A DNA stretch of 40,040 nt, taken from the NCBI GenBank assembly GCA_017519865.1, contig JAFWRQ010000018.1, positions 1 through 40,040 of the forward strand. The letters are read 5' to 3'. The DNA comes from Bacteroidales bacterium (GTDB taxonomy: Bacteria; Bacteroidota; Bacteroidia; Bacteroidales; UBA932). How positions within the stretch are numbered: the stretch's first letter is position 1; each line of letters begins with the position of its first letter. The notes below the pieces were generated by a model that worked only from the letters and a program-made list of their open reading frames with translations, ran no database searches and was not told where the DNA came from. The position numbers were made by a program, and so were the translations under genes. This document shows, piece by piece, positions 14,787-22,597 of this stretch.

Positions 14787-15572
14787 ATGTTAACTGTCTG
14801 GATTACAGGCGCTTCATCCGGGATAGGGGAGGCCTGCGCCCGCTGCTGGGCAGCGCAGGGCGCGGGGCTGGTGCTGACCGCCTCGTCGGCGGCACGCCTC
14901 GAGCCGGTGGCTGCGGCCTGCCGCGAACTCGGCTCGCCGCGCGTAGTCGTCCTGCCTTATGATTTCAGGGATCCTGACGGTATCCAGACGCTTGCGCAGC
15001 AGGCCTGGGAGGCATTGGACGGGCTGGACATAGTCTACTGCAACGCCGGCATCAGCCAGAGGACGAATGTCGAGGATACGTCGATGGAAATGATACGCGA
15101 GATAATGGAAATCAATTATTTCGCGCCTGTCGCCATCGCCAGGGCCGTGCTCGGCCCGATGGTGGCGCGCGGCGGCGGGCACATCGCCGTGACGACTTCC
15201 ATTGCCGGACGTTTCGGTTTTCCGCTGCGCAGCGGTTACAGTTCATCAAAATTCGCCCTGTACGGCTTTTTCGAGACTCTGCAGGCAGAATACCATGATA
15301 AAGGTATAAAGGTCACGATAGTCTGTCCGGGACGCGTAAGGACGAATATTTCGCTGCGTGCGCTCGACAAGGGCGGGAAACAGCACGGACAGATGGATCC
15401 CGGCCAGCAAGGCGGCCTGCCGGCGGACGCTGCTGCACGCAGGATCGTCCGCGCCGTCAGCCGCGGCCGACGCGAGGTTCTCGTCGGGCGCAAAGAATTG
15501 ATAATGGTCTATATAAAGCGGTTTTTCCCGGGGCTTTGCGCGAAGTTGGCAAGGAAGATCAGACCTGTATAA
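14787..15572 (+). CDS. Short-chain dehydrogenase/reductase (SDR)
   Basis: A 261-residue classical SDR. Seen: the nucleotide-binding motif TGASSGIG near residue 7, CNAGISQRT, the catalytic Ser in TTSIAG and the YSSSK active-site pair in SGYSSSKFALYGF, then CPGRVRTNIS. The C-terminal end has a hydrophobic and basic stretch (IMVYIKRFFPGLCAKLARKIRPV) that could contact membrane, as in DHRS7-like SDRs. The ATG at 14787 follows the VOC stop by one base and places the glycine motif at the usual distance; frames further upstream lie in the VOC gene. The substrate is unknown. The membrane-type tail would fit a lipid or ketone substrate, but this is inference. Confidence 0.9.
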   Translation: MLTVWITGASSGIGEACARCWAAQGAGLVLTASSAARLEPVAAACRELGSPRVVVLPYDFRDPDGIQTLAQQAWEALDGLDIVYCNAGISQRTNVEDTSMEMIREIMEINYFAPVAIARAVLGPMVARGGGHIAVTTSIAGRFGFPLRSGYSSSKFALYGFFETLQAEYHDKGIKVTIVCPGRVRTNISLRALDKGGKQHGQMDPGQQGGLPADAAARRIVRAVSRGRREVLVGRKELIMVYIKRFFPGLCAKLARKIRPV

Positions 15573-15624
15573 CCGCTCTCCATCCTGTATCCCCTCGTTT
15601 GTTACACAATTTATATTATGTTAA

Positions 15625-15658
15625 GTTGTGCGTATCGACGAATCCCCTGCCGCACAAC
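15625..15658. terminator. Possible intergenic hairpin between convergent genes
   Basis: GTTGTGCG (15625-15632) pairs perfectly with CGCACAAC (15651-15658) across an 18-base loop, between the SDR stop and the convergent exported-protein gene. T tracts are weak on either side, so its role as a terminator is uncertain. Confidence 0.4.
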
Positions 15659-15670
15659 GATGGCGAGTTT

Positions 15671-16306
15671 TCAGAAATTTATTGCAATGCTTATGCACGC
15701 TGCGCCGTACAGCGCGTCGCTGCGTCTGATGTTCTCCTGCGGGATGTATCCGGGAATGGAAACGTCATAGATCATCGGATGGTCGTATACGGCCCTGAGA
15801 GATCCTGAGATATCAAGGCTGCAGTTTTTGTCGAGTATCGTCCTGTAGCCGTATCCTATCCGTCCGAATGCCGGGAAATTCCGTCGTGCTTCCTGGATGC
15901 CCGCACCTCCTTCGATGAACGCGAATGCTCCGTCCTCGAAAAAAGAATCCATGAAGTACGTTGCGCGTAGCGATAAAGGAAAACAGCGCGTGCGCTGCTG
16001 TATGCCGGCATATCCGGCGTGCAGGCCCAGCGCCCATCGGCGGGCGAACTCAAGTGTAATGCCCGCTGAAGCGTGTCCGTTGGAATAATACATCGGCCTG
16101 GCGGCTTTTTCGTCGATGCGGAAGCCGTCAGTCGTCTCCATATAATTATAGTGGTATATGTTTATGAGCGTGGCGTCGTATCCCCATTCCACGTCGAACG
16201 AAAGGCGGGCACTCCCCTCCTGCCGGGCCGGATTTCCGGCCAGGACCAGGCTTTGGCCCGCCAGCAGCGCAAAGGCTGCAGCGATTATGAGGAAGATGCG
16301 CTTCAT
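15671..16306 (-). CDS. Small exported beta-barrel-like protein
   Basis: A 211-residue protein with a signal peptide (MKRIFLIIAAAFALLAGQSLVLA, cleavage before GNPAR). The mature part alternates polar and aromatic residues in strand-like stretches (ASAGITLEFARRWALGLHAGYAG; FIEGGAGIQEA; LYGAACISIAINF), ends in Phe and has no transmembrane helix. That pattern suggests a small outer-membrane beta-barrel, but I recognise no family. Its ATG overlaps the stop of the upstream gene as ATGA (16303-16306), so the two are translated together. Confidence 0.72.
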   Translation of the reverse strand: MKRIFLIIAAAFALLAGQSLVLAGNPARQEGSARLSFDVEWGYDATLINIYHYNYMETTDGFRIDEKAARPMYYSNGHASAGITLEFARRWALGLHAGYAGIQQRTRCFPLSLRATYFMDSFFEDGAFAFIEGGAGIQEARRNFPAFGRIGYGYRTILDKNCSLDISGSLRAVYDHPMIYDVSIPGYIPQENIRRSDALYGAACISIAINF

Positions 16307-16863
16307 TTCAGTCTGTAGAGTAGGCGGATTTGAGGGTAGAACGTGTGTAAAATGCCTGATTTATAGAGAGTTAGGTTAATATTCCTAAACCTGTTGTTTC
16401 GGTTTAGCTCCAAAGCCAGGTCCATCCCCGCCTCCAGGCAGATAACGACTCTTTTACTGTTGAAACTGAACCTCCCCCCTATCACGCCGGCCATTCCGGC
16501 GACGGCGCTGAACGGCTCGTGTATGTCGCGGACATACCCTGCCGTAACGCCCGGGCCGGCATATAGGTCGGCCTGGCATCCGTCACTCTCGAACTGCCTG
16601 AGAATGATGTTGCGGTAATAGGTGGCTTTGATTCCCGGCGAGGAATACTCTCCGCGCAGGATGCCGAACATATCGACGATGATATCTAAAGAATCGAAGG
16701 ATGAACTCTCCTGCTGCGTCTCAAGGCAAAGTCCTATGCCCTTTGGAGAATGGAATGTGCCCAGGCTTAGGGTATTGGGCTCCTGTGCCGACGCCCGCCA
16801 TGCAAGCGTCGGCAGCAAGAAGAACGCGACCAGGGCCGCTGCAACCTCTTTCCTGCCTGCCAT
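16303..16863 (-). CDS. Small exported beta-barrel-like protein, upstream partner
   Basis: A 186-residue protein starting MAGRKEVAAALVAFFLLPTLAWRASAQEPN, a signal peptide with cleavage near ASA-Q. The mature chain is glycine and strand-rich (DLYAGPGVTAGYVRD; AVAGMAGVIGGRFSF; HTFYPQIRLLYRLK), typical of an outer-membrane or periplasmic beta structure. No family recognised. It shares four bases with the next gene and is divergent from the acetyltransferase gene; an imperfect box TAACTTCG lies upstream on the minus strand. The pair may form one envelope complex, which is inference from coupling only. Confidence 0.68.
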   Translation of the reverse strand: MAGRKEVAAALVAFFLLPTLAWRASAQEPNTLSLGTFHSPKGIGLCLETQQESSSFDSLDIIVDMFGILRGEYSSPGIKATYYRNIILRQFESDGCQADLYAGPGVTAGYVRDIHEPFSAVAGMAGVIGGRFSFNSKRVVICLEAGMDLALELNRNNRFRNINLTLYKSGILHTFYPQIRLLYRLK

Positions 16864-16887
16864 ATCAATACGAAGTTAGGAAAATTC

Positions 16888-16919
16888 TTTGAATAAAAGA
16901 GTAAAAAGTCCTATCTTAG
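16888..16919 (+). promoter_or_regulatory. Promoter of the acetyltransferase-like gene
   Basis: TTTG (16888-16891), a 20-base spacer and TATCTTAG (16912-16919), which differs from TAnnTTTG at one base. It lies 25 bases before the ATG at 16945. Confidence 0.6.
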
Positions 16920-16944
16920 CACTGAAAACCATAAACCTCACAAA

Positions 16945-18078
16945 ATGTCCGTTACCATCTCGCGTGTACAGAACAGACGAGCGTTCAAGGAGTTCCTCCA
17001 TTTTCCACTGACCCTGTACAAGGATATGCCCGCCTTCGTCCCCCCTCTCATCATGGACGACCGCGACACCCTCGATCCCAAGAAAAATCCCGCCTACGAG
17101 TTTTGCGAAGCAGCGATGTACCTGGCCTATAAGGACGGGAAGTTGGCCGGACGCGTGGCGGCGATAGTCAACTCCAAGGCCAATACGCAGTGGAACCACG
17201 AGGAGGTGCGTTTCGGATGGTTCGATTTCATTGACGACCGCGAGGTGTCAAAGGCCCTTCTCGACGCCGTCATAGAGTTCGGAAAGGAACGCGGGATGAA
17301 AACGGTACTCGGACCCTTGGGCTTCACTGATTTCGATCCCGAGGGTATGCTGGTAGAAGGTTATGAGTACCTCAGCAGCATGGCCCTGCATCACAACTGG
17401 CCTTATTACAAGGAACATATGGAGGCCCTTGGCTATGTCAAGGACGTCGACTGGCTCGAATACCGCATCTACATCGGCGACACCATCCCTGAGAAATACA
17501 CCCGCGTCGCCAAGATCGTTGAGGACCGCTACGGCCTGCGTCTGCGCAAGACTACGCGCCGCGAGGTCCGCAAGACGGACATAGGTTACAGGATATTCGA
17601 CCTCATCAACGAGACTTACGCTTCCCTTTATGACTTCACTGTCCTTCCAAAGAAGATGATCGACAAGTACGTCGGCTTCTATCTCGGCATCATCGACCTC
17701 AAGTTCGTCTCGCTCGTCGAGGACAAGGACGGAAACATCGTCGGCTTCGGAGTCGTGATGCCGTCGATCACCCGGGCCCTCAAGAAATGCAAGGGCAAGC
17801 TCTTCCCTCTCGGATGGTACTACATCCTCCGTTCAATGTATTGGAAATACGAGGAGAATTTCGAGATGCTGCTGATCGGCATCAAGCCCGAATACCAGAA
17901 GAAGGGAGTCAATTCCATCATTTTCGTGGACCTGATGAAGGAGCTTTTGGACGGCGGTTTCAAGTACGGAGAGTCCAATGCCGAGCTGGAGTCCAACATG
18001 GACATCAGGTCCCAGTGGGGTGACCTCGAAGTCAAGGAATGCAAGCGCCGCAGGGTATACAAAAAGGCCATAAATTGA
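16945..18078 (+). CDS. GNAT-like N-acetyltransferase family protein
   Basis: A 377-residue cytosolic protein. The N-terminal half (VTISRVQNRRAFKEFLHFP ... KLAGRVAAIVNS) and the C-terminal half (VSLVEDKDGNIVGFGVVMPSI ... LIGIKPEYQKKGVNSIIFVDLM) look like two acetyltransferase-fold units; the second has a recognisable acetyl-CoA loop region (PEYQKKGV). The end, ESNMDIRSQWGDLEVKECKRRRVYKK, is a strongly conserved-looking signature that I associate with an uncharacterised Bacteroidota family. Acyl acceptor unknown. A promoter with good spacing lies upstream. The TAACA-N4-TGTTA palindrome begins 14 bases after its stop. Confidence 0.75.
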   Translation: MSVTISRVQNRRAFKEFLHFPLTLYKDMPAFVPPLIMDDRDTLDPKKNPAYEFCEAAMYLAYKDGKLAGRVAAIVNSKANTQWNHEEVRFGWFDFIDDREVSKALLDAVIEFGKERGMKTVLGPLGFTDFDPEGMLVEGYEYLSSMALHHNWPYYKEHMEALGYVKDVDWLEYRIYIGDTIPEKYTRVAKIVEDRYGLRLRKTTRREVRKTDIGYRIFDLINETYASLYDFTVLPKKMIDKYVGFYLGIIDLKFVSLVEDKDGNIVGFGVVMPSITRALKKCKGKLFPLGWYYILRSMYWKYEENFEMLLIGIKPEYQKKGVNSIIFVDLMKELLDGGFKYGESNAELESNMDIRSQWGDLEVKECKRRRVYKKAIN

Positions 18079-18091
18079 CGAAAAATGCCCT

Positions 18092-18105
18092 TAACAAAAA
18101 TGTTA
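18092..18105. repeat. TAACA-N4-TGTTA palindrome, copy 3
   Basis: TAACA-AAAA-TGTTA, identical over 14 bases to copy 2 inside queA. It sits between the acetyltransferase stop and rarA. A looser inverted repeat continues to about 18126 (AACAT and TTGTT arms). Confidence 0.6.
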
Positions 18106-18156
18106 TAATGTAAAACATTGTTGTTATATTGGCTGTAAAACAAAGATTTAGCGAAA

Positions 18157-19491
18157 ATGTCCCAAAAGGATGACCAGATAGGGCTCAGCGCCATGCTCCC
18201 TCCCCTTCCGGAGCGTATGAGGCCCCGTTCGCTGGACGATTATGTCGGCCAGCGGCACCTTGTAGGGCCCGGTTGCATCCTCCGGAACATGATCGAGAGC
18301 GGCTCGCTCTCGTCCTTCATCCTGTGGGGACCTCCCGGTGTCGGAAAGACCACGCTCGCCCATATCATCGCGGAGACTCTCGACCGGGAGTTCTATACCC
18401 TTTCCGCGGTGAGCGCCGGAGTCAAGGACGTCCGCGACGTCATCGACCGCGCGCGCAGCCGCTCGCTCTTCTCGCACGCGCTCGCCCCCATCCTCTTCAT
18501 CGACGAGATCCACCGCTTCAACAAAGCCCAACAGGATGCCTTGCTGGGTGCAGTCGAGGACGGTACCGTAGTGCTCGTGGGCGCGACCACGGAGAACCCT
18601 TCTTTCGAAGTCATCACTCCCCTTCTGTCGCGCTGCCAAGTGTATGTGCTTAAGTCGCTTGAAGCCTCCGACTTGCAGGTTTTGCTGAATCGTGCACTGA
18701 GCACTGACGTCATACTTAAGGAGCGCCGGATCCGTGTCGTCGAGACCGACGCGCTGTTCCGTTTCAGCGGCGGCGATGCGCGCAAGCTGCTGAACATCCT
18801 CGAGATCGTGGTCGACTCTTTCGTCGGAAAGGATGAGGTGATAGTCGACAACCATACCGTCACCTCCTGCCTTCAGGAAAATGTCGCCATTTATGACAAG
18901 GACGGCGAGATGCACTACGACATCATCTCCGCCTTCATAAAAAGCGTGCGCGGCTCTGATCCCAATGCCGCCGTCTATTACCTCGCACGTATGCTCAACG
19001 GCGGCGAAGACCCGCTTTTCATAGCCCGCAGGCTCTGCATCTCGGCCGCCGAGGACATCGGCCTGGCCAATCCCAATGCGCTTCTCCTGGCTAACGCTTG
19101 TTTCCAGGTAGTGAACAGCATCGGCATGCCCGAGGCACGGATACCGCTTGCCGAGACCACGGTTTACCTCGCTTCCTCCCCCAAGAGCAATGCAGCCTAT
19201 CTGGCCATCGGCAAGGCCATGGAAGTCGCTGCAAAGGACCAGACAGCAGCCGTTCCCCTTCATTTAAGGAATGCTCCAACCAAGCTTATGGAAGAGCTTG
19301 GATATTCGGATGGTTACAAGTATGCCCATGACTTCCCAGGCAACTTCGTGGACCAGGAATTCCTCCCCAAGGGACTTGAAGGGACGGTGTTCTATGAGCC
19401 CCAGCACAACAAGCACGAAGATGTACTCAAGGCATACCTTGAGCGTTGCTGGCCAAAGTATTACACAAAAGAAAAGGATCAGAAAGGATAG
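18157..19491 (+). CDS. rarA: Replication-associated recombination protein A (AAA+ ATPase)
   Basis: A 444-residue clamp-loader-like AAA+ ATPase acting at stalled replication forks. Seen: MRPRSLDDYVGQRHLVGPG, Walker A GPPGVGKTT (58-66), Walker B LFIDEIHRFNKAQQDALL, sensor 1 VGATTENPSF, sensor 2 SGGDARKLLN, and the C-terminal tetramerisation part with ISAFIKSVRGSDPNAAVYYLARML. Length is typical for RarA (MgsA). The last 13 bases overlap the end of the convergent tamL gene. A weak box TATATTGG lies at 18125-18132. Confidence 0.95.
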   Translation: MSQKDDQIGLSAMLPPLPERMRPRSLDDYVGQRHLVGPGCILRNMIESGSLSSFILWGPPGVGKTTLAHIIAETLDREFYTLSAVSAGVKDVRDVIDRARSRSLFSHALAPILFIDEIHRFNKAQQDALLGAVEDGTVVLVGATTENPSFEVITPLLSRCQVYVLKSLEASDLQVLLNRALSTDVILKERRIRVVETDALFRFSGGDARKLLNILEIVVDSFVGKDEVIVDNHTVTSCLQENVAIYDKDGEMHYDIISAFIKSVRGSDPNAAVYYLARMLNGGEDPLFIARRLCISAAEDIGLANPNALLLANACFQVVNSIGMPEARIPLAETTVYLASSPKSNAAYLAIGKAMEVAAKDQTAAVPLHLRNAPTKLMEELGYSDGYKYAHDFPGNFVDQEFLPKGLEGTVFYEPQHNKHEDVLKAYLERCWPKYYTKEKDQKG

Positions 19492-21665
19492 CCTACGCCG
19501 AAGTGTATGGCTCCGGAATCCTTACCGTCCCACCACTCCTTGGGACCGAGCCATTTGTTTTCCCTCGCCGGATCGTGGATCTTCTTGGCGAAATCCAGAC
19601 GAAGCACCAGGAAATTGAGATTGACGCGCACGCCCAGACCCCAGTCCATGGCGATGCTCTCCCCCAGCGTGCTGATGCTGAACTTGGAGGTGGGGTCGTC
19701 CTGCTTGAAGGTCCATACGTTGCCCGCATCCAGGAATAGGGCGCCTTCAAGTTTCCAGAACAAAGGGTAGCGGTATTCGACATTCGCCTCGAGCTTCATG
19801 TCGCCGGTCTGGCTGGGGATGATGAAACTGGTGTTCATCGGTGCACGGCCCGGGCCGAGGGAACGGGCTTGCCATCCACGCATGCTGTTGGCTCCTCCGA
19901 CGTAGAACTGTTTCTCGAAGGGAAGAACCGAGGAGTTGCCGTAGGAATGGCCGGCACCGGCGAGCAGGCGCGTCGCAAGCGCCTGATTGTCACCCTTTCC
20001 GAACCGCCAGGTGCGGCCGAGAGTGAGTTCGGCGCGCACATACTGCGAATAAGGGATGCCGAAGATCAGCGCCCTGCCGTCTTCGTCAACCCTCATCGCT
20101 GACTTGAACAGACTGATGATGTTGCCGGAAAGGTCGGTGGTCAGACGGAGGTAGTGGAAGGACTCGGTGGGTATGGCCTGAGTGCTGGAGGAGATGTAGA
20201 AAACGCCTCCGACTCCGGCGTCGAAGTGGTTCTGATAGGCATATCGCATGAATGGATTGCGCGACAACGTCTCGAAGAAACTCTCGTCCATGTGGCTGAG
20301 CCTCACAATGTTGAGCTGAAGCGGATAAAGCTGGTAGCTGATCTTGCGGAATATGCCTGTGTATCCGAACGATGTCGAAATAATGTTGCGGGTATACTCG
20401 GGACGGTCCTGATAATTGAAGGAGGCATTGATCTCGGTACGAGGTATGTTGGGACCTCTGAAGAACGAGTAAGGGAGGCCGAGGAATCTCGGGAAACTAA
20501 GTCCCGCGGACATACCGAATTCATTGGACCGGATGGGGTCGTGGATTTTGAACTGGAAGTTGCCCATGAAACTGAGGTTCAACCACTCACCTCCGTGGAA
20601 TATGTTCTTGTGATAGAAACTGAGCTGGGGTGAGATGCCCATCAGTCCGGAGGAATTGGTCGATGCCTCGAGGTTGACCTTGAAACCCTGCAACTTGGAC
20701 TGCGACAGGTTGATGGCGCAGTTGACGAGGTTGGAGTCAGTCTGGGTCATCTCGATGCCGACGCTGCTGAAGAGCTTGAGGGCTGAGAGGCGTGTGTAGG
20801 TGGTGCGGACGTCGGTCTCGCTGTACATCGCGCCCGGGCGGATCGTGTTCAACTCGCGAAGGATACGGTCCTTGAAGATCAGGTCGCCGGAGTGCGAGAT
20901 GGAAACGCTGTCAATGAAGAACTTGCTCAGGGGCAATGCGTTGTCACCGTTTTCGTTGCGGGAAAAGTCATTGACCTTCATGTCCAGGAACAACTTGCCC
21001 GGCACCGAGATCGTGTCGGCTTCGAAGACATAATTGTTCTTTGAGAAAGTGTAGTATCCTATGTCGCGGAAATGGGCGGCGCCGCGGACGGTTTCATCCT
21101 CGAGGTCGGCCTCGGAGAGGAAGTCGCCGACCTTGACGGTGACGTTGGGGATATCCTCCCGGAAATCGTCGGCGAATGTTCCCCGGGGCGGCAGTGTGTA
21201 ACTCAGGCTGTCGATGGGATATTGTTTGCCCAGATGGACGAGATAGGTTACTGCGACCTTGCGGCCGTTGACGCGTATGTCGCTGTCAACCTTGGAGTTG
21301 TAGTAGCCGACATATTCGAGGTGCGACTCGATGTTGTCGATGGTGGACTCGACAGCGCTGGGACTGTAGACAACCGGCGCCGTGCCGATGGCGCGGCATA
21401 TCCGGGCGAAGATACTATTGTTGTCGGGCGAGGCCCAGTTGTAAATGCTCAACAGAGGATTCCAGCCGAAAAGCGAGGAGTTGGGCTGCTGCTTGATGTA
21501 CTGGTTGAGCCCTGCGGCATCGAATTTCTTGGAGTTGGTGACCTCGATGCGGTTCTTGTCGAGGCGGTACTCCCCTTCGGACAGCACGCGGGTAGTGCTG
21601 CAGGATACTGCGAGCATCAGGATGGCCGCAATGGCCGTAAGCTGTCTGTAGAGTCGTTTTTTCAT
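19479..21665 (-). CDS. tamL: TamL-type outer-membrane BamA/TamA family lipoprotein
   Basis: A 728-residue outer-membrane assembly protein. The ATG at 21665 opens a lipoprotein signal, MKKRLYRQLTAIAAILMLAVSC, with Cys22 as the lipid site; a further ATG at 21680 would add five residues before it. After STTRVLSEGEYRLDKNRIEVTN come periplasmic POTRA-like repeats (about 30-330), then a 16-strand Omp85-type barrel with the loop motif SMRGW (the VRGF equivalent) and the C-terminal ending HFGVGYPF. The lipobox plus Omp85 barrel is the TamL layout of Bacteroidota, which works with TamB in outer-membrane assembly. No tamB lies beside it here. It is divergent from the RNA methyltransferase gene and overlaps rarA tail to tail by 13 bases. 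Confidence 0.88.
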   Translation of the reverse strand: MKKRLYRQLTAIAAILMLAVSCSTTRVLSEGEYRLDKNRIEVTNSKKFDAAGLNQYIKQQPNSSLFGWNPLLSIYNWASPDNNSIFARICRAIGTAPVVYSPSAVESTIDNIESHLEYVGYYNSKVDSDIRVNGRKVAVTYLVHLGKQYPIDSLSYTLPPRGTFADDFREDIPNVTVKVGDFLSEADLEDETVRGAAHFRDIGYYTFSKNNYVFEADTISVPGKLFLDMKVNDFSRNENGDNALPLSKFFIDSVSISHSGDLIFKDRILRELNTIRPGAMYSETDVRTTYTRLSALKLFSSVGIEMTQTDSNLVNCAINLSQSKLQGFKVNLEASTNSSGLMGISPQLSFYHKNIFHGGEWLNLSFMGNFQFKIHDPIRSNEFGMSAGLSFPRFLGLPYSFFRGPNIPRTEINASFNYQDRPEYTRNIISTSFGYTGIFRKISYQLYPLQLNIVRLSHMDESFFETLSRNPFMRYAYQNHFDAGVGGVFYISSSTQAIPTESFHYLRLTTDLSGNIISLFKSAMRVDEDGRALIFGIPYSQYVRAELTLGRTWRFGKGDNQALATRLLAGAGHSYGNSSVLPFEKQFYVGGANSMRGWQARSLGPGRAPMNTSFIIPSQTGDMKLEANVEYRYPLFWKLEGALFLDAGNVWTFKQDDPTSKFSISTLGESIAMDWGLGVRVNLNFLVLRLDFAKKIHDPARENKWLGPKEWWDGKDSGAIHFGVGYPF

Positions 21666-21734
21666 CTTTTCGCCAATCATGCGAATTTAACAATATTCTC
21701 ATAGAAATCGGTAAAATAATTGAAGAATCGTGGC

Positions 21735-21742
21735 TATCTTTG
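21735..21742 (+). promoter_or_regulatory. -7 promoter box for the RNA methyltransferase gene
   Basis: TATCTTTG, an exact TAnnTTTG match. Expected transcription start near 21749 excludes the upstream frame opening at 21730 and supports the ATG at 21769. No good -33 TTTG is seen. Confidence 0.6.
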
Positions 21743-21768
21743 TGATGATATCACAAACTTCCTGCAGC

Positions 21769-22509
21769 ATGGCACAACTCTCAAACAAGGAGATCAGATC
21801 GATCAAGGCTCTCGCCTCCAAAAAATTCCGTGACGAGACCGGGCTTTTCGTCGTCGAGGGCGACAAGATGGTGCAGGAGGCCCTCGATTCGCGTTTCGAA
21901 GTGACAGCCGTTTACCGTCGGGACGAGATCGGTGCTGAGGCGATGGCGCGCATCAGCCAGCTGTCGAGCCCGTCGCCGTCGCTGGCCGTCGTCCGCAGGC
22001 CTGCGGACATCGACGACGGCCCCGCCGTCCCGGTTCCGGGGCTTTACCTCGCGCTGGATTCCATCCGCGATCCCGGCAACCTCGGGACCATACTCCGCAT
22101 TGCCGACTGGTTCGGTATCCGCTCCGTCCTGGCGAGCCGTGACACGGTGGAACTGTTCAATCCCAAAGTCGTCCAAGCGACCATGGGAGCCATATTCAGA
22201 GTGGATTTTCACTATGTTGATTTACAGGAGTTTGCGACCGCTGTCTTGAAGCAGGGCGGCAAGGTCTACGGGACCTTCCTGGACGGCTCGGACATGTACT
22301 CAAGGGACCTCGATCCAGGGCTTGACAGGCCCGTTGCGGTCGTCATCGGCAACGAAGCCAACGGCATCTCCGCCGGTATGGAAGCGCTGGTCTCCGACCG
22401 CCTCTACATCCCGCCCTACCCTGCCGACGAACCCGGCTCCGAGTCGCTCAACGCCGCCGTCGCCACTGCCATCACCGTCGCCGAGTTCCGACGCCGCCTC
22501 CCCCGCTGA
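21769..22509 (+). CDS. SpoU/TrmH-family RNA 2'-O-methyltransferase
   Basis: A 246-residue SPOUT-class RNA ribose methyltransferase. An N-terminal substrate-binding domain (LSNKEIRSIKALASKKFRDETGLFVVEGDKMVQEAL, in pieces) is followed by the three SpoU motifs: DPGNLGTILRIADWFG, VVIGNEANGIS and IPPYPADEPGSESLNAAVA. These form the deep trefoil knot that binds S-adenosylmethionine. The layout matches the RlmB/TsnR-like group, but the methylated rRNA or tRNA residue cannot be read. The start at 21769 (MAQLS) is set by the promoter box. A very long hairpin follows the stop. Confidence 0.88.
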   Translation: MAQLSNKEIRSIKALASKKFRDETGLFVVEGDKMVQEALDSRFEVTAVYRRDEIGAEAMARISQLSSPSPSLAVVRRPADIDDGPAVPVPGLYLALDSIRDPGNLGTILRIADWFGIRSVLASRDTVELFNPKVVQATMGAIFRVDFHYVDLQEFATAVLKQGGKVYGTFLDGSDMYSRDLDPGLDRPVAVVIGNEANGISAGMEALVSDRLYIPPYPADEPGSESLNAAVATAITVAEFRRRLPR

Positions 22510-22531
22510 TATATCATTACATGTTTTCATT

Positions 22532-22597
22532 GAGCTGGGCAGGTCTGTCATCGGCTTCGCGGAAAATGCTCCGCCGACTGCAGACCTGTCCCAGCTC
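22532..22597. terminator. Long hairpin between convergent genes
   Basis: GAGCTGGGCAGGTCTG (22532-22547) pairs with CAGACCTGTCCCAGCTC (22581-22597): 16 base pairs with one bulged T. Inside, GCGGA/TCCGC forms a second stem with a 6-base loop. It lies between the methyltransferase stop and the GH13 stop (22597). There is no T tract on either side, so it is not a standard intrinsic terminator; it may block transcription or protect both mRNA ends. Confidence 0.7.

Noticed and set aside
14755-14789. Start of the SDR gene at 14754 within the VOC gene
   Set aside because: It would add eleven residues before the glycine-rich nucleotide motif, which normally lies near the N-terminus. The ATG at 14787, one base after the VOC stop, fits better.
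18148-19263. A 371-codon frame antisense to rarA
   Set aside because: RarA is unmistakable on the + strand, and the antisense protein shows no family features.
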